64,000 nt of DNA from contig NZ_BCXE01000036.1 of assembly GCF_001894945.1 (NCBI RefSeq), forward strand, positions 1 to 64,000, written 5' to 3'. Both the position numbers and the translations under genes were made by a program. Below, one piece after another: positions 11,062 to 19,275 of the stretch (the first letter of the stretch is position 1; each line of letters begins with the position of its first letter). A model generated the notes under the pieces. It ran no database searches, had not been told where the DNA came from, and saw nothing but the letters and a program-made list of their open reading frames with translations. This DNA is from Rhodococcus ruber NBRC 15591. Lineage in GTDB: Bacteria > Actinomycetota > Actinomycetes > Mycobacteriales > Mycobacteriaceae.

Positions 11062-11661
11062 TCACAACAGCCCCTCACCGAGCACGCGTCCCGCGAGCCC
11101 GATCACGACGGGCACGATGCCCAGGCACACGAACGCCGGCAGGAAGCACAGTCCGAGTGGGCCGCTGACCAGAACCCCGGCACGCTCGACGGCTGCAGCC
11201 GCCCGGTCCTCCGCTCGTTCGCGCTGCCGCTCCGCCACCTCGGCGACGATGCCCGACAGCGGGGCACCGGATCGTGCCGATCGCCGCGCGGCGCGGGCGA
11301 AGGCCTCCAGCGCCTCCGTCTCGTCGTCGGATCCGTCGGCCGTCGCCTCCCCGAGACCGCTCCACGCCTCCGACGGCGCGGCCCCGAGCTCGAGACGGTC
11401 GGCGCCCCGCCGCAGGGCCAGGGCGAGCGCGGGCGGTGCCGAGTCGGCCACCGCCCGTGCCGCGGTCGCCGTCGGAAGGCCGGCGCGCAGGCAGGCGGCC
11501 ATCAGGTCGAATGCGGCCGGCACGGCGTGCGGGTCGTCCGGGGCGCCGCCGGTTCCGGTGGCTTCCCCGGAGGCCGCGGCCCCGGCAGTCCGGCACCGTC
11601 GCGTCCGCAGGTCCGGCAGGATCACGAGCGCCGCGGCCAGGCAGACCAGCGCTACGGTCAC
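11062..11661 (-). CDS. tadC: Tad inner-membrane platform protein TadC (Rv3657c-like)
   Basis: 199 aa, type II secretion F-domain. Helices at the N-terminus (ALVCLAAALVIL) and C-terminus (GLCFLPAFVCLGIVPVVIGL) enclose the cytoplasmic helical domain AFARAARRSARSGAPLSGIV, which docks the ATPase. It is shorter than proteobacterial TadC, as usual in actinobacteria. GTG 11661 overlaps the tadB stop by GTGA. Confidence 0.87.
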   Translation of the reverse strand: MTVALVCLAAALVILPDLRTRRCRTAGAAASGEATGTGGAPDDPHAVPAAFDLMAACLRAGLPTATAARAVADSAPPALALALRRGADRLELGAAPSEAWSGLGEATADGSDDETEALEAFARAARRSARSGAPLSGIVAEVAERQRERAEDRAAAAVERAGVLVSGPLGLCFLPAFVCLGIVPVVIGLAGRVLGEGLL

Positions 11662-12458
11662 GATGCCACCCCCCTCGCGATCCGGTCGGTCCACAGCAGT
11701 CCGGCGCACCCCAGTGCGGTGCCCACCACCAGCAACACCCCGCCGAGACCGTCGCCGAGCAGCACCGACACCGGCGACGCCCCCATCATCTGCCCGAGCG
11801 CCACACCGAGCGCCGGCAGAGCCGCGAGCACCGCCGCCGTCGCGCGGGCCCCCGCCAGTCCCGCTTCGGTACGGGAGCGCAGGCGCATACGACCGGACAG
11901 ATCCGCCCGTGCGGCCGCGAGGAGTTGCGCCAGCGCCAGCCCGTACCGGTCGGACACCTCCCAGGCCCCGGCGACCCGATCGAGCGACGCGGCGATCCCC
12001 GACGGGTCCGTCGCGCGGGCTACCGCGCGCAGGCCGTCGGCTGCGCTTCCGCCGAGCCGGGCCCGCGCCGCCGCGACACGGAAGGCATCGGCGGTGGGCC
12101 CGGTCGTCTCCCGTGCCGCCGTCGCACACGCCTCGGCCGGATGGGTGCCCACCTCCAGCTCGGCGACGACGGTTTCGAGACCGGCGAGCAGGGCCCGCTG
12201 TTCGGCGTCACGGGCGCGGTCCCGTCGGCGTCGCCGCACCCGGCGCACGGTGGTGCCGGCGACGACCGCCGCCGCGACGGCGGGTGCGACGCCGAGCAGC
12301 AACACCGGGAGGACGCACAGCACTGCCGTCACCTCCTGCGGCGGTCGCCACGGCCGTCCGGCGACGACTGTCGTGCGCAGCGACCGCAGTCGCGGCGCGG
12401 CGACCGTCGCCGGCGCGACCAGCAGGGCCGCGGCCAGGCACAGGGCGGTCGCGGTCAC
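11658..12458 (-). CDS. tadB: Tad inner-membrane platform protein TadB (Rv3658c-like)
   Basis: 266 aa, second type II secretion F-domain protein. A hydrophobic N-terminus, a central cytoplasmic helical domain (GLETVVAELEVGTHPAEACA) and two C-terminal membrane segments (GLGGVLLVVGTALGCAGLL) are visible. Together with TadC it would form the membrane platform for pilin assembly. GTG 12458 overlaps the tadA stop by GTGA, and its stop overlaps the tadC start in the same way. Confidence 0.87.
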   Translation of the reverse strand: MTATALCLAAALLVAPATVAAPRLRSLRTTVVAGRPWRPPQEVTAVLCVLPVLLLGVAPAVAAAVVAGTTVRRVRRRRRDRARDAEQRALLAGLETVVAELEVGTHPAEACATAARETTGPTADAFRVAAARARLGGSAADGLRAVARATDPSGIAASLDRVAGAWEVSDRYGLALAQLLAAARADLSGRMRLRSRTEAGLAGARATAAVLAALPALGVALGQMMGASPVSVLLGDGLGGVLLVVGTALGCAGLLWTDRIARGVAS

Positions 12459-13627
12459 GGCGCCTCCCGTCGCCGGAAGAGCTGTTCGAGCCGGTCCATG
12501 CCGGCCTGCGTGCCGCGCTCGTGGGTCCACGCGGGTGCGACGACGACACCCGAGACCTCGTCGCGCTGCACGACACCGATCTCCGTCAGCCGACGGGTTC
12601 CGTCGGGGGTGCGGTGCACGTGCAGGACTACCTGCACCGCTGCGACGAGCTGACTGTGCAGGGCGGCGCGGTCCAGACCGCCGAGCGCGGCGAGGGCTTC
12701 GAGCCGCGCCGGCACCTCGTCCGGAGAATTGGCGTGCACGGTGCCTGCACCCCCGTCGTGACCGGTGTTCAGCGCGGTGAGCAGATCGACGACCTCGGCG
12801 CCGCGCACCTCGCCGACGACGATGCGGTCGGGCCGCATTCGCAGCGCCTGCCGGACGAGATCGCGCACCGCGACCTCCCCGACGCCCTCGACGTTGGCGG
12901 CTCGCGCGACGAGCCGCACGACGTGGGGATGGGCGGGCGCCAGTTCCGCCGCGTCCTCGACGCACACGATCCGCTCACCCGGATCCACGGTGCCGAGCAG
13001 CGCCGCGAGCAGGGTGGTCTTGCCCGCACCCGTGCCCCCGACGACGAGGAAGGCGAGCCGGGCGGCGACGATCCGGCGCAACAACACGTAGGCGTGCGGG
13101 TCGACGGCGCCGCGATCGCGCAGCGCGTCGAGTCCCTGGGTGGCGGGCCGCAGCACCCGCAGCGACAGACACGTGCCACCCTGTGCGACGGGCGCGAGGA
13201 CGGCATGCAGGCGGACACCGAAATCGCCGTGCCCGGGCAGCCGGCCATCGACCCACGGTTGGGCGTCGTCGAGCCGCCGCCCGGCGAACAGCGCGAGGCG
13301 CTGGGCCAGTCGCCGCACCGACGCCTCGTCGGGAAAGGCGACGGAGGTGAGCCGCAGCCCGCCGCCGCGGTCGACCCAGACGCGGTCGGGGGCGGTGACG
13401 AGTACGTCGGTGACGCCGGGTTCGGCAAGCAGCGCTTCGAGCGGGCCGGCGCCGGACAGCTCGGTCTGCAGATGCCGCAGTGCCGTGAGCAGATCGAAAT
13501 CGCCGAGAACCCCGCCGGATTCGGCACGCAGCGCAGCGGCGACACGGTCCGGCGTGGGCTCGCCGGCCTCCGTCGCGAGACGTTCACGGACCCGGTCGAG
13601 CAGCTCGGCAGTGAGGACGGCGCTCAT
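12455..13627 (-). CDS. tadA: Tad secretion ATPase TadA (Rv3659c-like)
   Basis: 390 aa, GspE/VirB11-type hexameric ATPase that powers pilin assembly. Residues 62-140 form the N-terminal domain (PLEALLAEPGVTDVLV). Walker A is GGTGAGKTT at 197-205, the Asp box CVEDAAEL follows, and Walker B RPDRIVVGEVRGAE is near 266-278. The His box is HDGGAGTVHANSP. All catalytic motifs are intact. ATG 13627 overlaps the stop of ssd in ATGA. Confidence 0.94.
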   Translation of the reverse strand: MSAVLTAELLDRVRERLATEAGEPTPDRVAAALRAESGGVLGDFDLLTALRHLQTELSGAGPLEALLAEPGVTDVLVTAPDRVWVDRGGGLRLTSVAFPDEASVRRLAQRLALFAGRRLDDAQPWVDGRLPGHGDFGVRLHAVLAPVAQGGTCLSLRVLRPATQGLDALRDRGAVDPHAYVLLRRIVAARLAFLVVGGTGAGKTTLLAALLGTVDPGERIVCVEDAAELAPAHPHVVRLVARAANVEGVGEVAVRDLVRQALRMRPDRIVVGEVRGAEVVDLLTALNTGHDGGAGTVHANSPDEVPARLEALAALGGLDRAALHSQLVAAVQVVLHVHRTPDGTRRLTEIGVVQRDEVSGVVVAPAWTHERGTQAGMDRLEQLFRRREAP

Positions 13628-14697
13628 GCTGCCCACCGCGATCCCGGCTCGGGACCGGCCAGCACGTCGAGGACCGACTCGGCGGCGTGGACCAGGGGCG
13701 AACGACGTCCGAGCCGCAGTCCACCGCGTTCGAGTGCCGCGGCGAGGCCGGGCTGCGCGCGCATCGTGGCGATCAGCGGCAGCCCCACCACCTCGGCGAC
13801 GTCCCGGCCACGCAGTCCGCCGGGGGCCGGGCCGCGCACGACGATGCCCTGGTTCGTGTTCTGGTCGGCGACCCAGCCGGCGACCCGCCCCGCGGCGAGG
13901 GCGGCACGCACACGGGCGGGGACCACCAGCACGGCCAGGTCGGCGGCCGCCACCATCGCCTCGGCGGCCGGCCCGCGGCTGCGCGGCACGTCGCACACCA
14001 CCAGGTCGCCCGAGCGGCGGACGGTGTCGAGCACCGCGGTGACGGCGGCGGGGGCCGGCTCGGACGTGGACTCGCGATCTGCGGAGAGCACGCCGAGTCC
14101 CGGAAGCCATTCGGGCACCGCATCCCGCAGCGACCGGGCGGAGAGCCGGCCGCGATCGACGGCCAGGCCGGACCAGCGGACACCCGGCCGCTCCTCGATT
14201 CCCGTGAGGACGTCCAACCCTCCGCCCAGGGGATCACCGTCGACGAGAAGTGCTCCCGCACTGTGCCGGAAGGCGGCGACGGTCCATGCCAGGGCGGCCG
14301 CGAACGTGGAGGCGCCGGCGCCGCCGCAGCCGCCGAGTACGGCGACGACGTGCCCACCCCCGGTGTCGGGTTCGGCGGCGGTGCCGAGCACCGTGAGCAG
14401 TTCGACTTCGTCGTCGGGCAGGCCGACGACGTGTTCGGCCCCGACGGCGGTGGCGGCCTGCCAGTCGGGGAGGTCGGCCCCGCCGGCAGTGACCAGGACG
14501 ATGCCGCCTCGACGGGGAAGCTGCTGCGCGCAGAGCAGGGCTGCGGTTCGGTCGACCACGACGAGTCCCGCGTCGAGCCAGGTTCTGCGCGGCGGTGGCA
14601 TCGCCGCCGCGCCGACGGTGCGGTCGGTGGCGGCCGCCACGCGGTGCAGGCTCGCCGTCAGGGCGGGATCGTCGACGAGGGCCAGGACGTCGTTCAT
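13624..14697 (-). CDS. ssd: CpaE/MinD-like protein (Ssd, Rv3660c-like), first gene of the Tad operon
   Basis: 357 aa. An N-terminal receiver-like region (to about residue 110) precedes a MinD/ParA-fold ATPase domain that begins VVAVLGGCGGAGAST. The deviant Walker A lacks the usual lysines, so ATP hydrolysis is doubtful. In CpaE proteins this domain places the pilus at the cell pole. In M. tuberculosis the homolog Ssd is a septum-site-determining protein that affects division when overproduced. ATG 14697 is the only good start. The 3' end overlaps tadA by ATGA, and the gene leads the seven-gene operon. Confidence 0.88.
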   Translation of the reverse strand: MNDVLALVDDPALTASLHRVAAATDRTVGAAAMPPPRRTWLDAGLVVVDRTAALLCAQQLPRRGGIVLVTAGGADLPDWQAATAVGAEHVVGLPDDEVELLTVLGTAAEPDTGGGHVVAVLGGCGGAGASTFAAALAWTVAAFRHSAGALLVDGDPLGGGLDVLTGIEERPGVRWSGLAVDRGRLSARSLRDAVPEWLPGLGVLSADRESTSEPAPAAVTAVLDTVRRSGDLVVCDVPRSRGPAAEAMVAAADLAVLVVPARVRAALAAGRVAGWVADQNTNQGIVVRGPAPGGLRGRDVAEVVGLPLIATMRAQPGLAAALERGGLRLGRRSPLVHAAESVLDVLAGPEPGSRWAA

Positions 14698-15041
14698 GGC
14701 GCCCAGCTTGCGCGCCGAACGAGGGTGCCGGAAGCCGAGGCGGGGCGAATCGGCGAATCTGTGGATGAATGCGCCGCCTGTGGATGAACACGCCGGGCTT
14801 CGAAAGGTCCCGGAACAGAGGACGACCCTCGCCAGGGGGGAGGAGGCGAGGGTCGTCATGTTCAGCCCCGGGGGGGTCGGGCTGAACACCCCCTGGACTA
14901 TGTCCAGGTGAGGTCGATACTACGCCGGGACCCGATATTTGCAAGTTCAACCGTCGCGTGTTCCACGCAGGTGGAGGCGCCCGACGACGGGCCGGATCAC
15001 GGGACGTACCGGGAAGATGCAGCCACACCTATTGTGGTGCC
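14698..15041. promoter_or_regulatory. divergent ssd/HAD-phosphatase intergenic region
   Basis: 344 bases with no gene. It contains three adjacent inverted repeats (14821-14908, listed separately) and, at 15030-15035, TATTGT six bases before the GTG of the phosphatase gene. That could serve as a -10 for a leaderless message. The ssd promoter cannot be placed with confidence. Confidence 0.4.
14821..14908. repeat. three consecutive inverted repeats
   Basis: Three different hairpins stand head to tail. The first has a 13-bp stem (14821-14833/14845-14857), the second a 10-bp stem TGTTCAGCCC/GGGCTGAACA (14859-14868/14879-14888), and the third a 7-bp stem CCTGGAC/GTCCAGG (14892-14898/14902-14908). 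They share no sequence, so they are not copies of one element. Lying between divergent genes, they may be a structured leader, a small RNA or terminators. Confidence 0.6.
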
Positions 15042-15884
15042 GTGACCGACGCGACCGTGGACCCGACCCCGTCCGGCCGAATCGCCGCCTTCTTCGATCT
15101 CGACAAGACCGTCATCGCGAAGTCCAGCGCGCTCGCCTTCAGCAAGCCGTTCTTCGCCCAGGGGCTCCTCAACCGGCGGGCGGTGCTCAAGAGCAGCTAC
15201 GCCCAGTTCCTGTTCATGCTGTCCGGCGCCGACCACGATCAGGTGGAGCGCATGCGTGCCCACATCGCGGCGATGTGTACCGGCTGGGATGTCGAGCAGA
15301 TCAAGGCGATCGTCGCCGAGACACTGCACGACATCGTGGACCCGCTGGTCTTCGCCGAGGCGGCCGATCTCATCGCGGACCACCGGCTCCGGGGACACGA
15401 CGTGATCATCGTGTCCGCGTCCGGGGAGGAGGTGGTCACCCCCATCGCGACGGCGCTCGGGGCGACGCACAGCACCGCGAGCCGGATGCGGATCGAGGAC
15501 GGCCGCTACGCCGGGGAGCTGGAGTTCTACTGCTACGGGGAGGCCAAGGCGGAGGCAATCCAGGCGCTGGCGCTGCAGTACGGGTACGATCTCGCACGCT
15601 GCTACGCGTACTCGGACTCGTCGACGGACATCCCGATGTTGCGGGCCGTGGGTCATCCGCGGGCGGTGAACCCGGATCGGGTACTGCGCCGCGAAGCAGT
15701 CGAAAATGATTGGCCCATACTCACTTTCATCCGTCCCGTCCCGCTCCTGCACCGATTCACCACGACGTCGCCGGCCGTGGTCGCCGCGGCGGCCGCGATC
15801 ACCGCGGGCGCGGCGGCCGCGGGCGCCGCGGCGTACCTGGCGTTGCGCCGGAGGCACCGGCGCGGGTTCACGCCCCGGGGGTGA
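15042..15884 (+). CDS. HAD-superfamily phosphatase, SerB-like with C-terminal anchor (Rv3661-like)
   Basis: 280 aa. HAD motif I is FFDLDKTVI, motif II IIVSASGEE, and motif IV YSDSSTDIPML. The helical cap between them fits the IB subfamily of SerB-like phosphatases. The C-terminus has a hydrophobic Ala/Gly-rich segment (about residues 245-268) and a basic tail, so the enzyme is probably tethered to the membrane with the active site inside. GTG 15042 follows TATTGT by six bases and may be leaderless. It is divergent from the Tad operon, as in M. tuberculosis. The substrate is not evident. Confidence 0.88.
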   Translation: MTDATVDPTPSGRIAAFFDLDKTVIAKSSALAFSKPFFAQGLLNRRAVLKSSYAQFLFMLSGADHDQVERMRAHIAAMCTGWDVEQIKAIVAETLHDIVDPLVFAEAADLIADHRLRGHDVIIVSASGEEVVTPIATALGATHSTASRMRIEDGRYAGELEFYCYGEAKAEAIQALALQYGYDLARCYAYSDSSTDIPMLRAVGHPRAVNPDRVLRREAVENDWPILTFIRPVPLLHRFTTTSPAVVAAAAAITAGAAAAGAAAYLALRRRHRRGFTPRG

Positions 15885-15902
15885 CGGTCCCGAAAATGGG
15901 AC

Positions 15903-15931
15903 TTGCCCCCCCGTGAGACCGGGAGTAGAAA
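15903..15931 (+). promoter_or_regulatory. promoter of the Ms1-like RNA
   Basis: TTGCCC (15903-15908) and TAGAAA (15926-15931) are spaced by exactly 17 bases. They would start transcription near 15938, about 300 bases ahead of a strong hairpin. Confidence 0.5.
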
Positions 15932-15937
15932 GGAGTT

Positions 15938-16240
15938 ACGGAAGGACGGAAGGCCAAGAGCGAATCGGAAGAGAAGGTTCGATCTCCCGACCGGACTTCC
16001 CAGCACGGACACCGAGCACCCACGCGGAGCCGATGCCACTATAAGGGCAAAAGCGTTGTGGGCTTGCGAGATTCGGGTCTTCGACGGCGAGCACCCCGCA
16101 CCCGTTGCGAGGACGAACCAGCGATATCCGAACCCTCGCCGAGGCCAGTGACACACAACCCATGCAGCACGCTTGGTAACTCGGCAGTCCGTGCTGGCGG
16201 GCGACGCCACCGAAGTCATTCGGCGACGTCGCCCGCTTAC
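15938..16240 (+). ncRNA. Ms1-like small RNA (RNA polymerase-binding), candidate
   Basis: Between the Rv3661-like and Rv3662c-like genes M. tuberculosis carries the abundant RNA MTS2823, called Ms1 in M. smegmatis, which is about 300 nt and binds core RNA polymerase. Here the same interval is over 400 bases with no credible gene. It has a promoter-like start near 15938 and a terminator hairpin ending at 16236, giving about 300 nt. The ends can pair: GTTAC near 15935-15939 with GTAAC near 16185-16189, and CCAAG near 15955 with CTTGG nearby at the 3' end. Position, length and strand fit; sequence identity was not checked. Exact ends are estimates. Confidence 0.65.
16197..16236 (+). terminator. 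terminator of the Ms1-like RNA
   Basis: GCGGGCGACG (16197-16206) pairs perfectly with CGTCGCCCGC (16227-16236), with an inner CCGAA/TTCGG stem at 16210-16223. TTACATGT follows. This is the 3' boundary used for the RNA call. Confidence 0.75.
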
Positions 16241-16311
16241 ATGTGACGACATGGCCCGAAAACGATGTCGGGCAGCCTGATTCACTGCTCTAACCAGCCG
16301 CACCGCTCGGA

Positions 16312-17064
16312 CTAGCCGCCGGCGAAGGCGTCCGCGATCGATGTCGCCTCCCGCGCGCCCGCTTCCAGCCCGCCGCAGCAGAAGACGACCCAGCCGCCGA
16401 CGCCGACCGCGGTGCCCGACTCGAAACCCGCGAGCCCGTCGCGGTAGGCCTGGGCGCGACGCATCCAGCTCACCTCGGGCACGCCCAGATTGTGCACGTC
16501 CAGCCCACTCGCGACCGACACGAGGCGCGACGCCGACCGGGCGATCACGCCGTCGGCCACTCCGAAGGGACGCAGCACCGCCAGCTCGCCGTGCACCACC
16601 GCGGCCAGCACCGGGGCGGGTGCCCGGGTACCACCGGTCACCAACTGCGCGAGGGCGTCGAGCCGCTCCCCCACGCCCGGCTCCGGGCGGGGCCGGCCCA
16701 GCACCTCCGGATCGTCGACGAGGTCGGCCGCCGCGAGCAGATGCAGACGTGCGAGGGTCTGCAAGGGCGCGCGCTGCCAGGTGGACACCATGACGGCCAG
16801 GCCGTCGCCGTCGAGCGCCTGCGCCACTCGCAGTGCGCCCGCCAGAATCGGCTCACCCGCCTCCCCCGGCGTGGGCAGCTCCATGGATCCACCGTCGAGC
16901 GCGGCCGAGGCCCGGGCGGCCCGGACCGACGCCTCGGCGGCGGTGTTCGGCCAGCCGCGCCGGTTGGTCTTGTGCCGGTGCACCTCGGCGAGGGCGTCGC
17001 GCGCGCGGTCCGCGGCGGCGCGCACTCCGGGCAGGTCGAGCAGGGGCTGCAAGGGGTCGGTCAC
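16312..17064 (-). CDS. Fic-like fold protein with degenerate motif (Rv3662c-like)
   Basis: 250 aa, cytoplasmic. An N-terminal segment with KTNRRGWPNTAAEASVRAA and SAALDG resembles the inhibitory/helical part of Fic proteins. Around residue 165-185 the sequence LRPFGVADGVIARSASRL lies where active Fic enzymes have HPFxxGNGRxxR, but the catalytic His and the GNGR loop are missing. An inactive or repurposed Fic fold is therefore likely. GTG 17064 is the start. It converges on the Ms1-like RNA and is divergent from acs. Confidence 0.75.
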   Translation of the reverse strand: MTDPLQPLLDLPGVRAAADRARDALAEVHRHKTNRRGWPNTAAEASVRAARASAALDGGSMELPTPGEAGEPILAGALRVAQALDGDGLAVMVSTWQRAPLQTLARLHLLAAADLVDDPEVLGRPRPEPGVGERLDALAQLVTGGTRAPAPVLAAVVHGELAVLRPFGVADGVIARSASRLVSVASGLDVHNLGVPEVSWMRRAQAYRDGLAGFESGTAVGVGGWVVFCCGGLEAGAREATSIADAFAGG

Positions 17065-17191
17065 GGCATCCGACGGTACCGGCCGGTGCCGACTGCCCGG
17101 GCGCCGGTTCCGCTGGACGCGGAGGCCGACCGCCCGTCGCGCGGGACCGACCGATCGTCGAAAGTGAGCAGGTTGCAGCCGTATGCAACGG

Positions 17192-17207
17192 TGCGATGTC
17201 GGTCACA
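17192..17207. promoter_or_regulatory. Crp/GlxR-type operator upstream of acs
   Basis: The 16-mer TGCGATGTCGGTCACA matches the cAMP-receptor consensus TGTGA-N6-TCACA at nine of ten defined positions. It overlaps the -35 region of a possible acs promoter whose -10 is TACCCT (17214-17219). That position would suit repression or fine-tuning more than class II activation. A Crp gene is in the same window at 27418. Confidence 0.55.
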
Positions 17208-17267
17208 GGTGACTACCCTCACAGGTGCCCGAACTGTTTGGACCGACCGGAAAGAGGCCCCGCAACC

Positions 17268-19205
17268 ATGACGAGCGCAGCGCAGGACCACGAACAGCAG
17301 GTGTACCCACCGAGCCCCGAGTTCGTCGCCACCGCCAACGCCGGTCCCGAGTTGCAGGCCGCCGCGGACGCCGACCGGCTCGGGTTCTGGGCGACGCAGG
17401 CGCAGCGGCTGGACTGGGCCACGCCGTGGAGCGAGGTGCTGGACTGGTCCGACGCGCCGGTGGCCAAGTGGTTCGTCGGCGGGCAACTCAACGTCGCCTA
17501 CAACTGCGTCGACCGGCACGTGCTCGCCGGCAACGGCGACCGGGTCGCCATCCACTTCGAGGGCGAGCCCGGCGATTCGCGGGCGCTGACCTACAACGAC
17601 CTGCTCGCCGAGGTGTCCAAGGCGGCGAACACCTTCACCGACCTGGGCCTGGTCGCCGGCGACCGGGTGGCGATCTACATGCCGATGATCCCCGAGGCGA
17701 TCGTGACGATGCTCGCCTGCGCGCGCCTGGGCCTGACCCACTCGGTGGTCTTCGGCGGGTTCTCCTCGCACGCGCTGCGCTCACGCATCGACGACGCCCG
17801 CGCCAAGCTGGTGGTCACCGTCGACGGACAGTGGCGCCGTGGCCAGGCCGCTCCGCTCAAGCCGGCCGCCGACGAGGCCCTCGCCGAGGCCGCGTCGGTG
17901 CAGCACGTGCTGGTGGTCAAGCGCACCGGCATCGACGTCGACTGGACCGACGGACGCGACCTGTGGTGGCACGAGACGGTGGACAAGGCCTCCGCCGAGC
18001 ACGAGGCCCAGCCGTTCGACGCCGAACATCCCCTGTTCATCCTCTACACCTCGGGCACCACCGGTAAGCCCAAGGGCATCGTCCACACCTCTGGTGGCTA
18101 CCTGACGCAGGCCTCGTACACCCACCACTACGTGTTCGACCACAAGCCGGGCCGCGACGTGTACTGGTGCACCGCCGACATCGGCTGGGTCACCGGGCAC
18201 AGCTACATCGTGTACGGCCCGCTGTCCAACGGCGCGACCCAGGTGGTCTACGAGGGCACCCCGAACTCGCCGAACGAGCACCGGCACTTCGAGATCATCG
18301 AAAAGTACGGGGTGAGCATCTACTACACCGCCCCCACCCTGATCCGCACCTTCATGAAGTGGGGCCGGCAGATCCCCGACGCGCACGACCTGTCCTCGAT
18401 CCGGTTGCTGGGTTCGGTGGGTGAGCCGATCAACCCGGAGGCGTGGCGCTGGTTCCGGGAGGTCATCGGCTCGGGCAAGGCCCCCATCGTGGACACCTGG
18501 TGGCAGACCGAGACCGGCGCGATCATGATCTCCCCGCTGCCGGGCATCACCGCCACCAAGCCGGGCTCGGCGATGGCGCCGCTGCCGGGCATCTCCGCCA
18601 AGATCGTCGACGACAACGCGGCCCCGCTCGGGGCCGGCGGCAACGGCTACCTGGTGCTCGATCAGCCGTGGCCGTCGATGTTGCGCGGCATCTGGGGCGA
18701 CATGGACCGGTACAAGGACACCTACTGGTCCCGGTACGCCGAGGAGGGCTGGTACTTCGCCGGTGACGGCGCCCGCTACGACGAGGACGGCGCCCTGTGG
18801 GTCCTCGGCCGCGTCGACGACGTCATGAACGTCTCCGGGCACCGCATCTCGACCTCCGAGGTCGAGTCCGCACTCGTCGGGCACCCGGCCGTCGCCGAGG
18901 CCGCCGTCGTCGGTGCCGCCGACGAGACCACCGGCCAGGGCATCGTCGCGTTCGTCATCCTGCGCGAGGGCGTGGAGAACACCGGCGATGCGCTGATCGC
19001 GGAACTGCGCAACCAGGTCTCCACCGAGATCTCCCCGATCGCCAAGCCCCGGCAGATCTCCGTCGTGCCGGAACTGCCCAAGACCCGTTCCGGCAAGATC
19101 ATGCGCCGCCTGCTGCGCGACGTCGCCGAGGGCCGCGAACTCGGCGACACCTCCACCCTCGTGGACCCGAAGGTCTTCGAAGCCATCCGTTCCCAGAGCA
19201 AGTAG
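17268..19205 (+). CDS. acs: acetyl-CoA synthetase
   Basis: 645 aa. Makes acetyl-CoA from acetate, ATP and CoA. The AMP-binding motif is LYTSGTTGKPKG, the A8 hinge region contains GRVDDVMNVSGHRIST, and the C-terminal catalytic lysine lies in TRSGKIMRRLLR. That lysine is the usual site of reversible acetylation, which in mycobacteria is cAMP-controlled. Length is normal for the family. ATG 17268 has an AAAGAGG ribosome binding site. It is a single-gene unit ended by a long hairpin, and a Crp-type site upstream suggests carbon-source control. Confidence 0.97.
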   Translation: MTSAAQDHEQQVYPPSPEFVATANAGPELQAAADADRLGFWATQAQRLDWATPWSEVLDWSDAPVAKWFVGGQLNVAYNCVDRHVLAGNGDRVAIHFEGEPGDSRALTYNDLLAEVSKAANTFTDLGLVAGDRVAIYMPMIPEAIVTMLACARLGLTHSVVFGGFSSHALRSRIDDARAKLVVTVDGQWRRGQAAPLKPAADEALAEAASVQHVLVVKRTGIDVDWTDGRDLWWHETVDKASAEHEAQPFDAEHPLFILYTSGTTGKPKGIVHTSGGYLTQASYTHHYVFDHKPGRDVYWCTADIGWVTGHSYIVYGPLSNGATQVVYEGTPNSPNEHRHFEIIEKYGVSIYYTAPTLIRTFMKWGRQIPDAHDLSSIRLLGSVGEPINPEAWRWFREVIGSGKAPIVDTWWQTETGAIMISPLPGITATKPGSAMAPLPGISAKIVDDNAAPLGAGGNGYLVLDQPWPSMLRGIWGDMDRYKDTYWSRYAEEGWYFAGDGARYDEDGALWVLGRVDDVMNVSGHRISTSEVESALVGHPAVAEAAVVGAADETTGQGIVAFVILREGVENTGDALIAELRNQVSTEISPIAKPRQISVVPELPKTRSGKIMRRLLRDVAEGRELGDTSTLVDPKVFEAIRSQSK

Positions 19206-19216
19206 GCAGCGAAGCT

Positions 19217-19264
19217 GCCGGTGTGCCCTTTGGGCGGCCCCAACAGCCCAAAGGGCACACCGGC
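19217..19264. terminator. bidirectional hairpin between acs and an MHS transporter
   Basis: Perfect 19-bp stem (19217-19235 with 19246-19264) and a 10-base loop between two convergent genes. It probably ends both transcripts. Confidence 0.85.
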
Positions 19265-19275
19265 CGCGGAGCGGC

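Noticed and set aside
10946-14911. A 1,321-codon open frame on the plus strand opposite the Tad operon
   Set aside because: It is an artefact of high GC codon positions; the product is low-complexity Arg/Pro/Ala/Ser and the opposite strand holds six well-recognised overlapping Tad genes.
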